A stretch of DNA of 20,640 nt from CAIZGX01 sp046048875. GTDB lineage: Bacteria; Bacteroidota; Bacteroidia; Flavobacteriales_D; Sanyastnellaceae. The stretch lies in the NCBI GenBank assembly GCA_046048875.1, contig JBJOFG010000004.1, positions 1-20,640 of the forward strand, read 5' to 3'. The notes beneath the pieces were generated by a model, which saw nothing but the letters and a program-made list of their open reading frames with translations, was not told the DNA's origin and made no database searches. Made by a program: the position numbers and the translations under genes. Below, one piece after another: positions 13,930-20,640 of the stretch. Numbering within the stretch: position 1 is the first letter of the stretch; the number at the start of each line of letters is the position of its first letter.

Positions 13930-16900
13930 ATGCGCAAAGTGCTACTCATTGGATGTTTTGGTCTGCTTGTTCAATTTGGACTAGCGCAGGTTGTTCATTT
14001 TATAGAGAACAAAGGACAATGGCCTTCACAAGTGAAGTTCAGCGCAGCGACAGAAAATGGCCGGACGTTTTTCGAGAACAACGCCTTCACCCATCACTTC
14101 TTCGATTTATCTGAAATAGCGAAAGCACATGCCGGAAAGGAGTTCGAGCCAGTGATGCGCGGACATGTTTTTCGTCAGGTGTTTCGAAATGCTCATTCGG
14201 AAAAGGTTATTGCAGATGCCTTTCAACAAACACGATACAATTATTTTTTAGGAAACAATCCGTCGAAGTGGGGAAGAGATTGCCGCGAGGCAAAGGGCTT
14301 CCGATATCAGAATTTTTATTCAGGTATCCATCTGCACGTTTATCAGAATGAATTTTTCATGAAGTACGATTGGGAAGTTCAGCGAGGTGCTTCGCCGTCA
14401 CAAATTCAATGGTCTTATGAAGGAACCGATGATGTTCGCATTGAAGACGGAAGGCTGATTGTTCGGACTGCTTTGGGCGAAATAGTAGAGCAAATTCCAA
14501 TCGCTTATCAATTGATTCCAATGGAGGGCGAGGCTGCTGGAAGCAATCCGCCTATTAAAATTCGTGTCGATTGTTCTTTTGTGAAAAATGGAAATGTCAT
14601 TTCATTCCGATTGGGGAAATACAATCCCAAGCATGCGCTAATCATTGATCCAGAACTTATTTTCTCATCGTACAGTGGAAGTTTTGACGATAACTTCGGA
14701 TATACCGCGACATACGACAGTCAAGGCAATTTGATTTCGGGAAGCAGTGCATTCGGTCAGGGGTATCCAACAACTTTGGGCGCTTATCAAACGACGTGGG
14801 GTGGAGGAGACGGACAGGGGTCTCTAGCTGGAACGGATATGGCCATCTCGAAATACGATGTGTCTGGAACATTTATGCAATGGAGTACATTCTTAGGTGG
14901 AGCAAATGACGATCTTCCCCATAGCTTAATTTGTAACAGTAACGATGAGCTGATTGTACTTGGTTCAACATCAAGTGGGAATTTTCCTGTGACTTCAAAT
15001 GCATTTGACAATTCGTATAACGGTGGTTTAAATTTCGCACCATTTGGTGTGGGGGTTCAGTATGTGAATGGAAGTGATATTGTTGTTGCGAAATTAAATG
15101 TCAATGGAAACACACTCGAAGCATCTACGTTTGTTGGAGGAAGCGGAAACGATGGCGTGAATACCGCTGCGGGTTTGAAGTTTAATTACGCCGATGAATT
15201 TAGAGGAGAGATTGATTTAGATGCGAATGACAATGTGTATGTCGTGAGTTCGACTTATTCGATAAATTTTCCAACTGTTAACGCTTTTCAATCGAGTCTG
15301 GGTGGTTTGCAAGATGCGTGTCTTTTTCAATTGTCGAGCGACTTATCTCAAATGAATTGGAGCACTTACCTCGGAGGAAGCGACGACGATAGTGGATTTA
15401 GTTTAGCGGAAGACAATAGCGGAAATATTTATGTATGTGGAGGAACTCAATCCACGGATTTTCCAATCGCGGGAAATGGATATGGTCAAGTTTTCAATGG
15501 CGGCAATAGCGATGGTTGGATTGCAAAGTTTAATCCTTCGGGAACAACTCTACTTGCTTCAACCTATCTCGGGAGCAATGTGTTCGATCAGCTTTATTTT
15601 ATTGAAACGGACAATGCCGACGACGTTTTTGTATACGGACAAACGCGCGCTGCGAATTCAACGTTTGTGGTGAATGCCGGATTCAGTCAGCCCAACAGCG
15701 GAATGCTAGTCACGAAATTTCCGAATGATTTGTCTTCTATTTCATGGAGCACGGTATTCGGAACAGGAGACGGAAAGCCCAGTCTTTCACCCACTGCATT
15801 TTTGGTGGATGTGTGCGGAAAGATTTACCTGAGTGGGTGGGGTGGAGCAGTAAATCAATATTCAACAACGGAAACAGGATATACCACGGGCTTAATTACA
15901 ACACCAGATGCATTTCAATCCACAACAGATGGGAGTGATTTCTATTTACTTGTTTTAGAGGCAGACGCGAGTGCTGTGACTTATGCTTCTTTTTTTGGAG
16001 GAAATGTAAGTTCCGAGCACGTAGACGGAGGAACTAGTCGCTTCGATAGAAAGGGTATTATCTATCAGAGTGTTTGCGCAGGTTGTGGCGGAAATAGTGA
16101 TTTTCCAATTTATCCTGCGAATGCCGTTTCGGCCATTAACAACAACAGTTGTAACAACGGCGTTTTTAAATACGATTTTCAATTGCCGTTAACGGTTGCA
16201 AGTTTTAACGCTCCGCCTTTGTTGTGTGAAGGTTCAACCATTCAGTTGGTGAGTAATTCTTCTTTGGCAGCCTCCATTCAATGGCACTTCAGTGATGATA
16301 ATTCAACTGTATTCGGAAACAGCGTAGTTCACACTTTTAATTCTCCGGGCACCTACACCGTTACGCTCACTGCTCAGAATCCTGTTACCTGTAATGCCGT
16401 AGATACAATTTCTAGAACCATTACGGTTGTTGCGCCTATTGTAGAGTCGTTGAATGACGTTACGGTTTGTGAAGGCGTGCCTATTCAGATAGGAGAAGTG
16501 AGCGCAGACCCAAATGCCTTATACACTTGGACTCCGAACGACGGGAACTTAAGCGATGTGAATAGTCCACTTCCCATTTTTACAGGAAATGCAAATGCTT
16601 CTTACCAGTTGTTGGTTCAACACGATGTTTGTACGGATACACTTTCAGTTGATATAATTGTTCCGCAATTGGAGCTGATTGTTCCGAACGACACTTCGCT
16701 CTGTGTTCCGGATAACATTGATCTCACTGCCGCTGTAAATCCTTCAACTGGAAATTTGATTTGGAGTGCTGCTCCAGATTTTTCTTCACCCTTGAACAGC
16801 AATGCACAAGATTTGTCGATTAATGTTTTTGTGAATGGGATGCAAACCTATTATGCGCAATTAACCAGTCAAGGCTGCACGGTTGAGGACAGTGTTTCAG

Positions 16901-17682
16901 TGTTTATGGTAGGAGACCAAGCCACCATTCAAGGGGATTTCACCGCTTGTTACGGAGATACAATTTCGCTGTCTGTGTTGAATCCGAATCCAACGTTTAA
17001 TTACCAGTGGCAATCGAACGCACAGTTGTTAAGTGGACAAGGTACTCCCATCATTGAAGTCATAATCACAAGTGCTACTGAGGTTTCTGTTTCGGCGGCT
17101 ACACCAAGTGGATGCTTTGCTCAAGATACTGTTCAAGTAGCAGTGAGCGCATTGAATGCGTCAACCATAAATGCGAGTGCGACTCCAGCTGTTGTTATTG
17201 CCGGATCGAATGTTCAGCTTACTGCTAATCCTCAGAATAGTGCCTATTCGTATCAATGGTCACCATCCCTTGGATTAAACAATCCGAACATTTACAATCC
17301 AACGGCGTTTGTGGAAATGACTTCAACGTACAATGTGACAGTTGCTGATGGCGAATGCGTCCAACAAGATAGCGTTACGGTTAGAGTGGTTGATTTTATA
17401 TGTGGAAGACCTACGGTCTATGTTCCGAACGCATTTACTCCGAACCTAGATAATGCAAATGAATGGCTGTATGTAAGGGGAAATTTCATTACTGAATTGG
17501 ATTTTAAATTGTTCGATCGATGGGGAGAGTTGGTCTTCGAAACCCAAGATCAAAGCGTCGGATGGAATGGATATTTCAAAGGGAAGAAAGTAGATCCCGC
17601 TGTCTTTGTTTATTACATGCGTGTGGTGTGTGAAGGTGGTGAAATTTATTTTGAAGAAGGAAATGTTACTGTGTTAGAATAA
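13930..17682 (+). CDS. large T9SS-secreted surface protein: DUF7948-like N-terminus, propeller-like repeats, PKD/Ig-like domains, type B (gliding motility-associated) C-terminus
   Basis: A 1250-residue protein. A signal peptide lies at 1-19 (LLIGCFGLLVQFGLAQ). The N-terminal domain (about 20-240) opens with the ENKGQWPSQVKF signature. About residues 240-700 are repeated blades of the form WSTYLGG-DD-S...D--GN-YV-G-T-S-DFP (SBBP-like beta-propeller). A characteristic CAGCGGNSDFP stretch follows near 720; it lacks the His of a haem site. A PKD-like domain (HTFNSPGTYTVTLTAQ) and three to four Ig-like modules, each with a Cys pair, follow. The last 90 residues (YVPNAFTPNLDNANEWL, KLFDRWGELVFE, GWNGYFKGK, FVYYMRVVCEGG) are a T9SS type B domain. 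It is probably cell-surface or released; ligand unknown. The PorP/SprF gene begins 7 bp after its stop. Confidence 0.9.
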   Translation: MRKVLLIGCFGLLVQFGLAQVVHFIENKGQWPSQVKFSAATENGRTFFENNAFTHHFFDLSEIAKAHAGKEFEPVMRGHVFRQVFRNAHSEKVIADAFQQTRYNYFLGNNPSKWGRDCREAKGFRYQNFYSGIHLHVYQNEFFMKYDWEVQRGASPSQIQWSYEGTDDVRIEDGRLIVRTALGEIVEQIPIAYQLIPMEGEAAGSNPPIKIRVDCSFVKNGNVISFRLGKYNPKHALIIDPELIFSSYSGSFDDNFGYTATYDSQGNLISGSSAFGQGYPTTLGAYQTTWGGGDGQGSLAGTDMAISKYDVSGTFMQWSTFLGGANDDLPHSLICNSNDELIVLGSTSSGNFPVTSNAFDNSYNGGLNFAPFGVGVQYVNGSDIVVAKLNVNGNTLEASTFVGGSGNDGVNTAAGLKFNYADEFRGEIDLDANDNVYVVSSTYSINFPTVNAFQSSLGGLQDACLFQLSSDLSQMNWSTYLGGSDDDSGFSLAEDNSGNIYVCGGTQSTDFPIAGNGYGQVFNGGNSDGWIAKFNPSGTTLLASTYLGSNVFDQLYFIETDNADDVFVYGQTRAANSTFVVNAGFSQPNSGMLVTKFPNDLSSISWSTVFGTGDGKPSLSPTAFLVDVCGKIYLSGWGGAVNQYSTTETGYTTGLITTPDAFQSTTDGSDFYLLVLEADASAVTYASFFGGNVSSEHVDGGTSRFDRKGIIYQSVCAGCGGNSDFPIYPANAVSAINNNSCNNGVFKYDFQLPLTVASFNAPPLLCEGSTIQLVSNSSLAASIQWHFSDDNSTVFGNSVVHTFNSPGTYTVTLTAQNPVTCNAVDTISRTITVVAPIVESLNDVTVCEGVPIQIGEVSADPNALYTWTPNDGNLSDVNSPLPIFTGNANASYQLLVQHDVCTDTLSVDIIVPQLELIVPNDTSLCVPDNIDLTAAVNPSTGNLIWSAAPDFSSPLNSNAQDLSINVFVNGMQTYYAQLTSQGCTVEDSVSVFMVGDQATIQGDFTACYGDTISLSVLNPNPTFNYQWQSNAQLLSGQGTPIIEVIITSATEVSVSAATPSGCFAQDTVQVAVSALNASTINASATPAVVIAGSNVQLTANPQNSAYSYQWSPSLGLNNPNIYNPTAFVEMTSTYNVTVADGECVQQDSVTVRVVDFICGRPTVYVPNAFTPNLDNANEWLYVRGNFITELDFKLFDRWGELVFETQDQSVGWNGYFKGKKVDPAVFVYYMRVVCEGGEIYFEEGNVTVLE

Positions 17683-17689
17683 GATCAAG

Positions 17690-17725
17690 ATGAGAAACAG
17701 AATGAGAAATAGAATGAGAATTGGA
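17690..17725 (+). repeat. tandem 12-bp repeat over the PorP/SprF start codons
   Basis: ATGAGAAACAGA, ATGAGAAATAGA and ATGAGAATTGGA follow one another in frame, encoding MRNR-MRNR-MRIG. Each unit supplies a possible ATG start. Copy-number change would alter the signal-peptide n-region without shifting the frame. Confidence 0.8.
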
Positions 17726-18709
17726 ATGCTTGCATTCTTTTTTGCATTCACCTATTGCTCCTTCGCTCAAGATATACATTTCAGTCAGTTCGATCAAGCC
17801 ATGCTGTGGCAAAACAGCGCGCAGTTGGGCGCCTTCAATGGTCAGTTTCGATTTGCAGCCAATCAACGCAATCAATGGCGAAGTGTTACCACGCCTTATC
17901 AAACATTTGGTTTCTCAGCAGAAGCGAAAGAGCTCAATGCGAAGCAATGGTCTTTCGGATTGAATGCAGGAAGTGATGTAGCAGGAGATTCTCGATTTCG
18001 AACGTCGCAAGTACAATTTCACGCCGCTCGTACGCTCTATAAGCCAAGCGATAGTTTAGAAGTTAGAGGTGGAGGTTCTTTCGGAATTACTTCACGCGGA
18101 TTTGATCCCAGTGCACTGATCTACGATTCGCAATGGAATGGAATGAGTTTCGATCCTACGCTTTCAACAAATGAGACTTATGCGACAACTACGCGGATTT
18201 ATCCTTCGATTTCTCTTGCTTTATTTATTCAAAAGCAAGAAGAAAATTTTCGTTGGAACGCGGGTTATTCTTTGAATAACATCACACGTCCAAAGCAGAG
18301 TTTTAAAGATAATAATGCAGTTGTGCTCGATGTTCGACATGCGTTGCAAGCGACTGCGCGTATGCCTTTGAATGAACAGTTTGAAGTGGAAGCGCTTTCG
18401 CTTTTTCAACTTCAAGGTAAAATGAAAGAACTTGTTTTAGGTACAAGGGCTTATTACAAATTACCTTCAGAGAAGTGGGAGAATCAACGGGTGTTTGCAG
18501 GTCTCCACGGAAGATTTCGTGACGCTGCTTGGTTTGAGTTAGGTGCGGAATACAACGAGTGGAGAGTAGGGATGTCCTATGACTTAAATACTTCAACGCT
18601 CCGTCCGGCCAGCACTGGGAGAGGAGGTTTAGAATTTTCAATCGTCTACATCGTTCCTCCAAAACCGAAGCATGGTAACTTGAAGAAGATCTGTATACCG
18701 TATTACTAA
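17690..18709 (+). CDS. PorP/SprF family type IX secretion outer-membrane protein
   Basis: A 339-residue predicted outer-membrane beta-barrel. The signal peptide has an unusual basic n-region and an h-region LAFFFAFTYCSFA ending in AQ. The mature start QDIHFSQFDQAMLWQNSA and the later FRFAANQRNQWRSV match the PorP/SprF pattern. Glycine/aromatic-rich strands run to the end, and KKICIPYY closes it. In Flavobacterium, SprF-like partners are needed to secrete proteins with type B tails, usually encoded directly upstream. The pair here fits that arrangement, and co-transcription is likely given the 7-bp gap. Four in-frame ATG codons (17690, 17702, 17714, 17726) sit in a tandem 12-bp repeat, so the exact start is uncertain. 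Confidence 0.88.
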   Translation: MRNRMRNRMRIGMLAFFFAFTYCSFAQDIHFSQFDQAMLWQNSAQLGAFNGQFRFAANQRNQWRSVTTPYQTFGFSAEAKELNAKQWSFGLNAGSDVAGDSRFRTSQVQFHAARTLYKPSDSLEVRGGGSFGITSRGFDPSALIYDSQWNGMSFDPTLSTNETYATTTRIYPSISLALFIQKQEENFRWNAGYSLNNITRPKQSFKDNNAVVLDVRHALQATARMPLNEQFEVEALSLFQLQGKMKELVLGTRAYYKLPSEKWENQRVFAGLHGRFRDAAWFELGAEYNEWRVGMSYDLNTSTLRPASTGRGGLEFSIVYIVPPKPKHGNLKKICIPYY

Positions 18710-18718
18710 AAACGATTG

Positions 18719-18726
18719 TATTTTTG
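18719..18726 (+). promoter_or_regulatory. -7 promoter element of the OxyR-like/SelO transcript
   Basis: TATTTTTG is an exact match to the Bacteroidota TAnnTTTG element, placed 18 bp before the ATG at 18745 and after the preceding gene's stop at 18709. A -33 TTTG is not obvious at the expected distance. Confidence 0.5.
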
Positions 18727-18745
18727 TAGGTATAGATTTTACCTA
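18727..18745 (+). promoter_or_regulatory. inverted repeat TAGGTA-N7-TACCTA before the OxyR-like gene
   Basis: A perfect 6-bp inverted repeat with a 7-bp centre starts directly after the -7 element and ends on the A of the start codon. It would cover the transcription start, so it could be an operator for self-repression. As RNA it could form a hairpin touching the start codon. The symmetric spacing is compatible with a LysR-type half-site pair. Chance occurrence cannot be excluded. Confidence 0.4.
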
Positions 18746-19632
18746 TGAACTTTCAGCAGTTAGAATACATTGTCGCTTTAGAGAAACACAAGAACTTTGT
18801 GGCGGCCGCAGCGGCTTGTTTTGTGAGTCAGCCTACTTTAAGTATGATGGTGAAGAAGCTTGAAGAGGAGTTGGAAATTGTCATTGTTCGCAGAGGCGTT
18901 CATCCTTTAGAATTCACTGAAGAAGGAATGTCCCTTTTGAATCAAGCGAAGCGAATTCTAGCAGAGCAGCAACTCATGCGAGAACTTTCGAAAGAATTGA
19001 CAAAAGGGATTGAAGGGCAAATTCGAATTTCTGTTATTCCGTCTTTAGCTACTACGGTAATCCCTTCCTTCATTCAAAATATTGAAAAAAGTTCGTATGC
19101 GTTGAAAGTATCCATTGTGGAGTTGCCTACTGAGCGTGCATTAATTGCTCTTCAGCAAGGGGACATTGATATAGCTATTTTGGCGACGGATAGCGATCCT
19201 CAAGTGTTTTCCTGTTATCCTGTTTATGAAGAAGAATTTGTTGCTTACGTATCACCATTGGAAAAAATGCCGAAGAGAAAGTTTATTCAATCGAAACACA
19301 TTACTTCAGAGAATCTGTGGTTCTTGTCTGAAGAACATTGCTTTCGCGAACAGGCTTTAGAGGTATGCAGTTTTAAGAAAAAGAAAAAGTCGAAGGTGAC
19401 GTACGATGCGGGGAGTCTTCAAACATTGATCAGACTTGTCGACGAGAACGGAGGAATTACATTGCTTCCGGCAGCTTCTATTCAATTTCTCTCGACGAAG
19501 CAACGCGCAAACGTGCGTGAGTTTGCACCGCCCGTTCCGATGCGCCTAGTGCAGCTGACCACTCTTCAAGATTATCCAAGGAAGAAGGTCGTTGAGTTTT
19601 TATTGGAAGCCTTGAAACCTTCGTTGTCATGA
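18745..19632 (+). CDS. oxyR: LysR-family regulator, OxyR-like hydrogen peroxide sensor
   Basis: A 295-residue transcription factor. The N-terminal winged helix-turn-helix is at about 1-60 (AAAACFVSQPTLSMMVKKLEEEL), a linker helix follows to 90, and a periplasmic-binding-type sensor domain spans 92-290. The OxyR redox motif HCFREQALEVC is present, with Cys199 and Cys208 at the same spacing (and here the same numbers) as the peroxide-sensing pair of E. coli OxyR. GSLQTLIRLVDENGGITLLP, typical of OxyR, follows. A Lys-rich stretch (about 211-217) comes just after Cys208. Oxidation to a disulfide would be expected to switch it to an activator of peroxide defence; targets are not visible here. It has its own promoter-like element, and its TGA overlaps the SelO start by 4 bp. 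Confidence 0.88.
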   Translation: MNFQQLEYIVALEKHKNFVAAAAACFVSQPTLSMMVKKLEEELEIVIVRRGVHPLEFTEEGMSLLNQAKRILAEQQLMRELSKELTKGIEGQIRISVIPSLATTVIPSFIQNIEKSSYALKVSIVELPTERALIALQQGDIDIAILATDSDPQVFSCYPVYEEEFVAYVSPLEKMPKRKFIQSKHITSENLWFLSEEHCFREQALEVCSFKKKKKSKVTYDAGSLQTLIRLVDENGGITLLPAASIQFLSTKQRANVREFAPPVPMRLVQLTTLQDYPRKKVVEFLLEALKPSLS

Positions 19633-20640
19633 AATTGAATTATTCAAAATTGCCAGAATCGTTTTATTCATTCGTTCAACCAGACGTTTTCGAATCTGCA
19701 CGTTGTGTTTTTTGGAATGGAGACTTGATTCATTCGTATGAAAATTCCTTAACGCAAGAAGCATTCGAATCGTTTGTTAATGGAATGGTAAAGTGGCCGA
19801 AGGATTCATTGGCAATGGCCTACGCAGGACATCAGTTTGGACATTTTAATATGCTCGGCGATGGAAGAGCGTGTTTGGTTGATGAATGGAAATCTTTGGA
19901 AGGAAGGCTTCATGATATTCATTTGAAGGGAAGTGGTGCAACGCCCTATTCTCGAAGAGGAGATGGACGCGCAACACTGAAGGCTATGCTGCGTGAGGCA
20001 ATCATGAGTGAAGCTATTCATGCGTTGAACATTCCAACAACAAGAACGTTGGCTGTTGTGGATACGGGCGATTCCATTTATCGAAATGGAATGGAAAAAG
20101 GAGGCTTGTTGGCGCGAATGGCTTCGAGTCATTTGAGAGTGGGAACGTTTGAATACACACGACTTTTGGAAAATGAAGGGGATATTAAATCATTGGCCGA
20201 CTATGCCATTGTGCGACATTATTCGCAACTGCTTCAAACAGAGAATCCGTATTTGTCTTTATTGAAGGAAGTCGTTCGAGTTCAAATTGAATTGGTGTTG
20301 AATTGGATGCGCGTGGGATTTATTCACGGTGTCATGAATACCGACAACATGAGTATTGCTGGTGAGACAATTGATTATGGTCCTTGCGCATTCATGAATG
20401 TATACAATCCGAAAACTGTTTTCAGTTCCATTGATACGCAAGGACGCTACGCCTTTGCCAGTCAACCTGGAATTGCGCAATGGAATCTATGGGTTTTTGC
20501 GAACAGTTTAATGCCTTTAATTCACGAGAATCAAAATATCGCCAAGGAAATGGTAGTGGAAGTCATTGAAGCATTTCCTTCACAATTTGGAAATGCCTAT
20601 TACAAAATGATGGGCGAGAAGTTGGGTGTTGAAATCAATA
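19629..20640 (+). CDS. selO: SelO/YdiU family protein adenylyltransferase (3' end outside window)
   Basis: 337 codons are visible and the frame is still open at the window edge; family members are usually about 480-550 residues or longer. SelO is a pseudokinase that transfers AMP from ATP to Ser/Thr/Tyr of proteins, with links to redox homeostasis. Visible motifs are AYAGHQFGHFNMLGDGRA (65-82), HLKGSGATPYSRRGDGRA (98-115), RMASSHLRVGTFEYTR, the catalytic-loop HGVMNTDNMS (233-242) and the DFG-like DYGP (249-252). The start ATG at 19629 overlaps the regulator's TGA (ATGA), so translation is coupled. The C-terminal Cys/Sec found in many members lies beyond the window. Confidence 0.93.
   Translation, partial: MKLNYSKLPESFYSFVQPDVFESARCVFWNGDLIHSYENSLTQEAFESFVNGMVKWPKDSLAMAYAGHQFGHFNMLGDGRACLVDEWKSLEGRLHDIHLKGSGATPYSRRGDGRATLKAMLREAIMSEAIHALNIPTTRTLAVVDTGDSIYRNGMEKGGLLARMASSHLRVGTFEYTRLLENEGDIKSLADYAIVRHYSQLLQTENPYLSLLKEVVRVQIELVLNWMRVGFIHGVMNTDNMSIAGETIDYGPCAFMNVYNPKTVFSSIDTQGRYAFASQPGIAQWNLWVFANSLMPLIHENQNIAKEMVVEVIEAFPSQFGNAYYKMMGEKLGVEIN

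Noticed and set aside
16072..16095. Haem-binding motif in the large surface protein (CAGCGG)
   Set aside because: It lacks the His of CxxCH and is a recurrent motif of this surface-protein family.

Overview
The window looks like chromosomal DNA of a Bacteroidota bacterium, most likely a member of the Flavobacteriales near the Cryomorphaceae/Crocinitomicaceae. The evidence is type IX secretion (T9SS) sorting domains of type A and type B, a PorP/SprF-family protein, an 'ENKGQWP' (DUF7948-like) surface protein, a DnaX of the flavobacterial type without the zinc module, and promoter-like TAnnTTTG elements. Family assignments come from reading the sequence and recalling the families; no search was run.

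Layout. (1) 1-2717: a DUF4153 membrane protein and a small four-helix-bundle (S23/IVS-type) protein, set among three arrays of one unusual repeat. In each array the hexamer CGAGGG alternates with short 'words' of 7-12 bp that are themselves inverted repeats. (2) 2715-4493 (-): a sodium:alanine-type symporter with an exported N-terminal extension. (3) 4596-8635 (+): a tightly packed run of dnaX (split by a -1 frameshift at a run of ten A), an Hsp15-like S4 RNA-binding protein, a GNAT acetyltransferase and a DUF2079 membrane protein. (4) 8620-12653 (-): recF and a DUF721 gene, then a five-haem cytochrome c with a T9SS tail and a second GNAT acetyltransferase. (5) 12713-13899 (+): a membrane-anchored TPR protein and ribH, joined by TAATG. 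(6) 13930-18709 (+): a 1250-residue T9SS type B surface protein followed 7 bp later by its probable PorP/SprF partner. (7) 18745-20640 (+): an OxyR-like regulator overlapping a SelO (YdiU) pseudokinase gene that runs off the window.

The most unusual content is the CGAGGG/hairpin-word arrays. All three read CGAGGG in the sense of the gene just upstream. Two, and probably all three, start at or just after a stop codon. Two end in a hairpin followed by a T-rich stretch that looks like an intrinsic terminator. They therefore look like modular 3'-UTR or terminator elements rather than a CRISPR or an ordinary tandem repeat. The second strong observation is dnaX. Its long (tau) form needs a -1 shift inside an A10 run that is bounded on both sides by stop codons, so the run is either a recoding or slippage site or a homopolymer-length error.

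The rest is mostly housekeeping (replication and repair, riboflavin, transport) plus envelope and secretion functions. Many neighbours overlap by 1-14 bp, which suggests polycistronic transcription and translational coupling.
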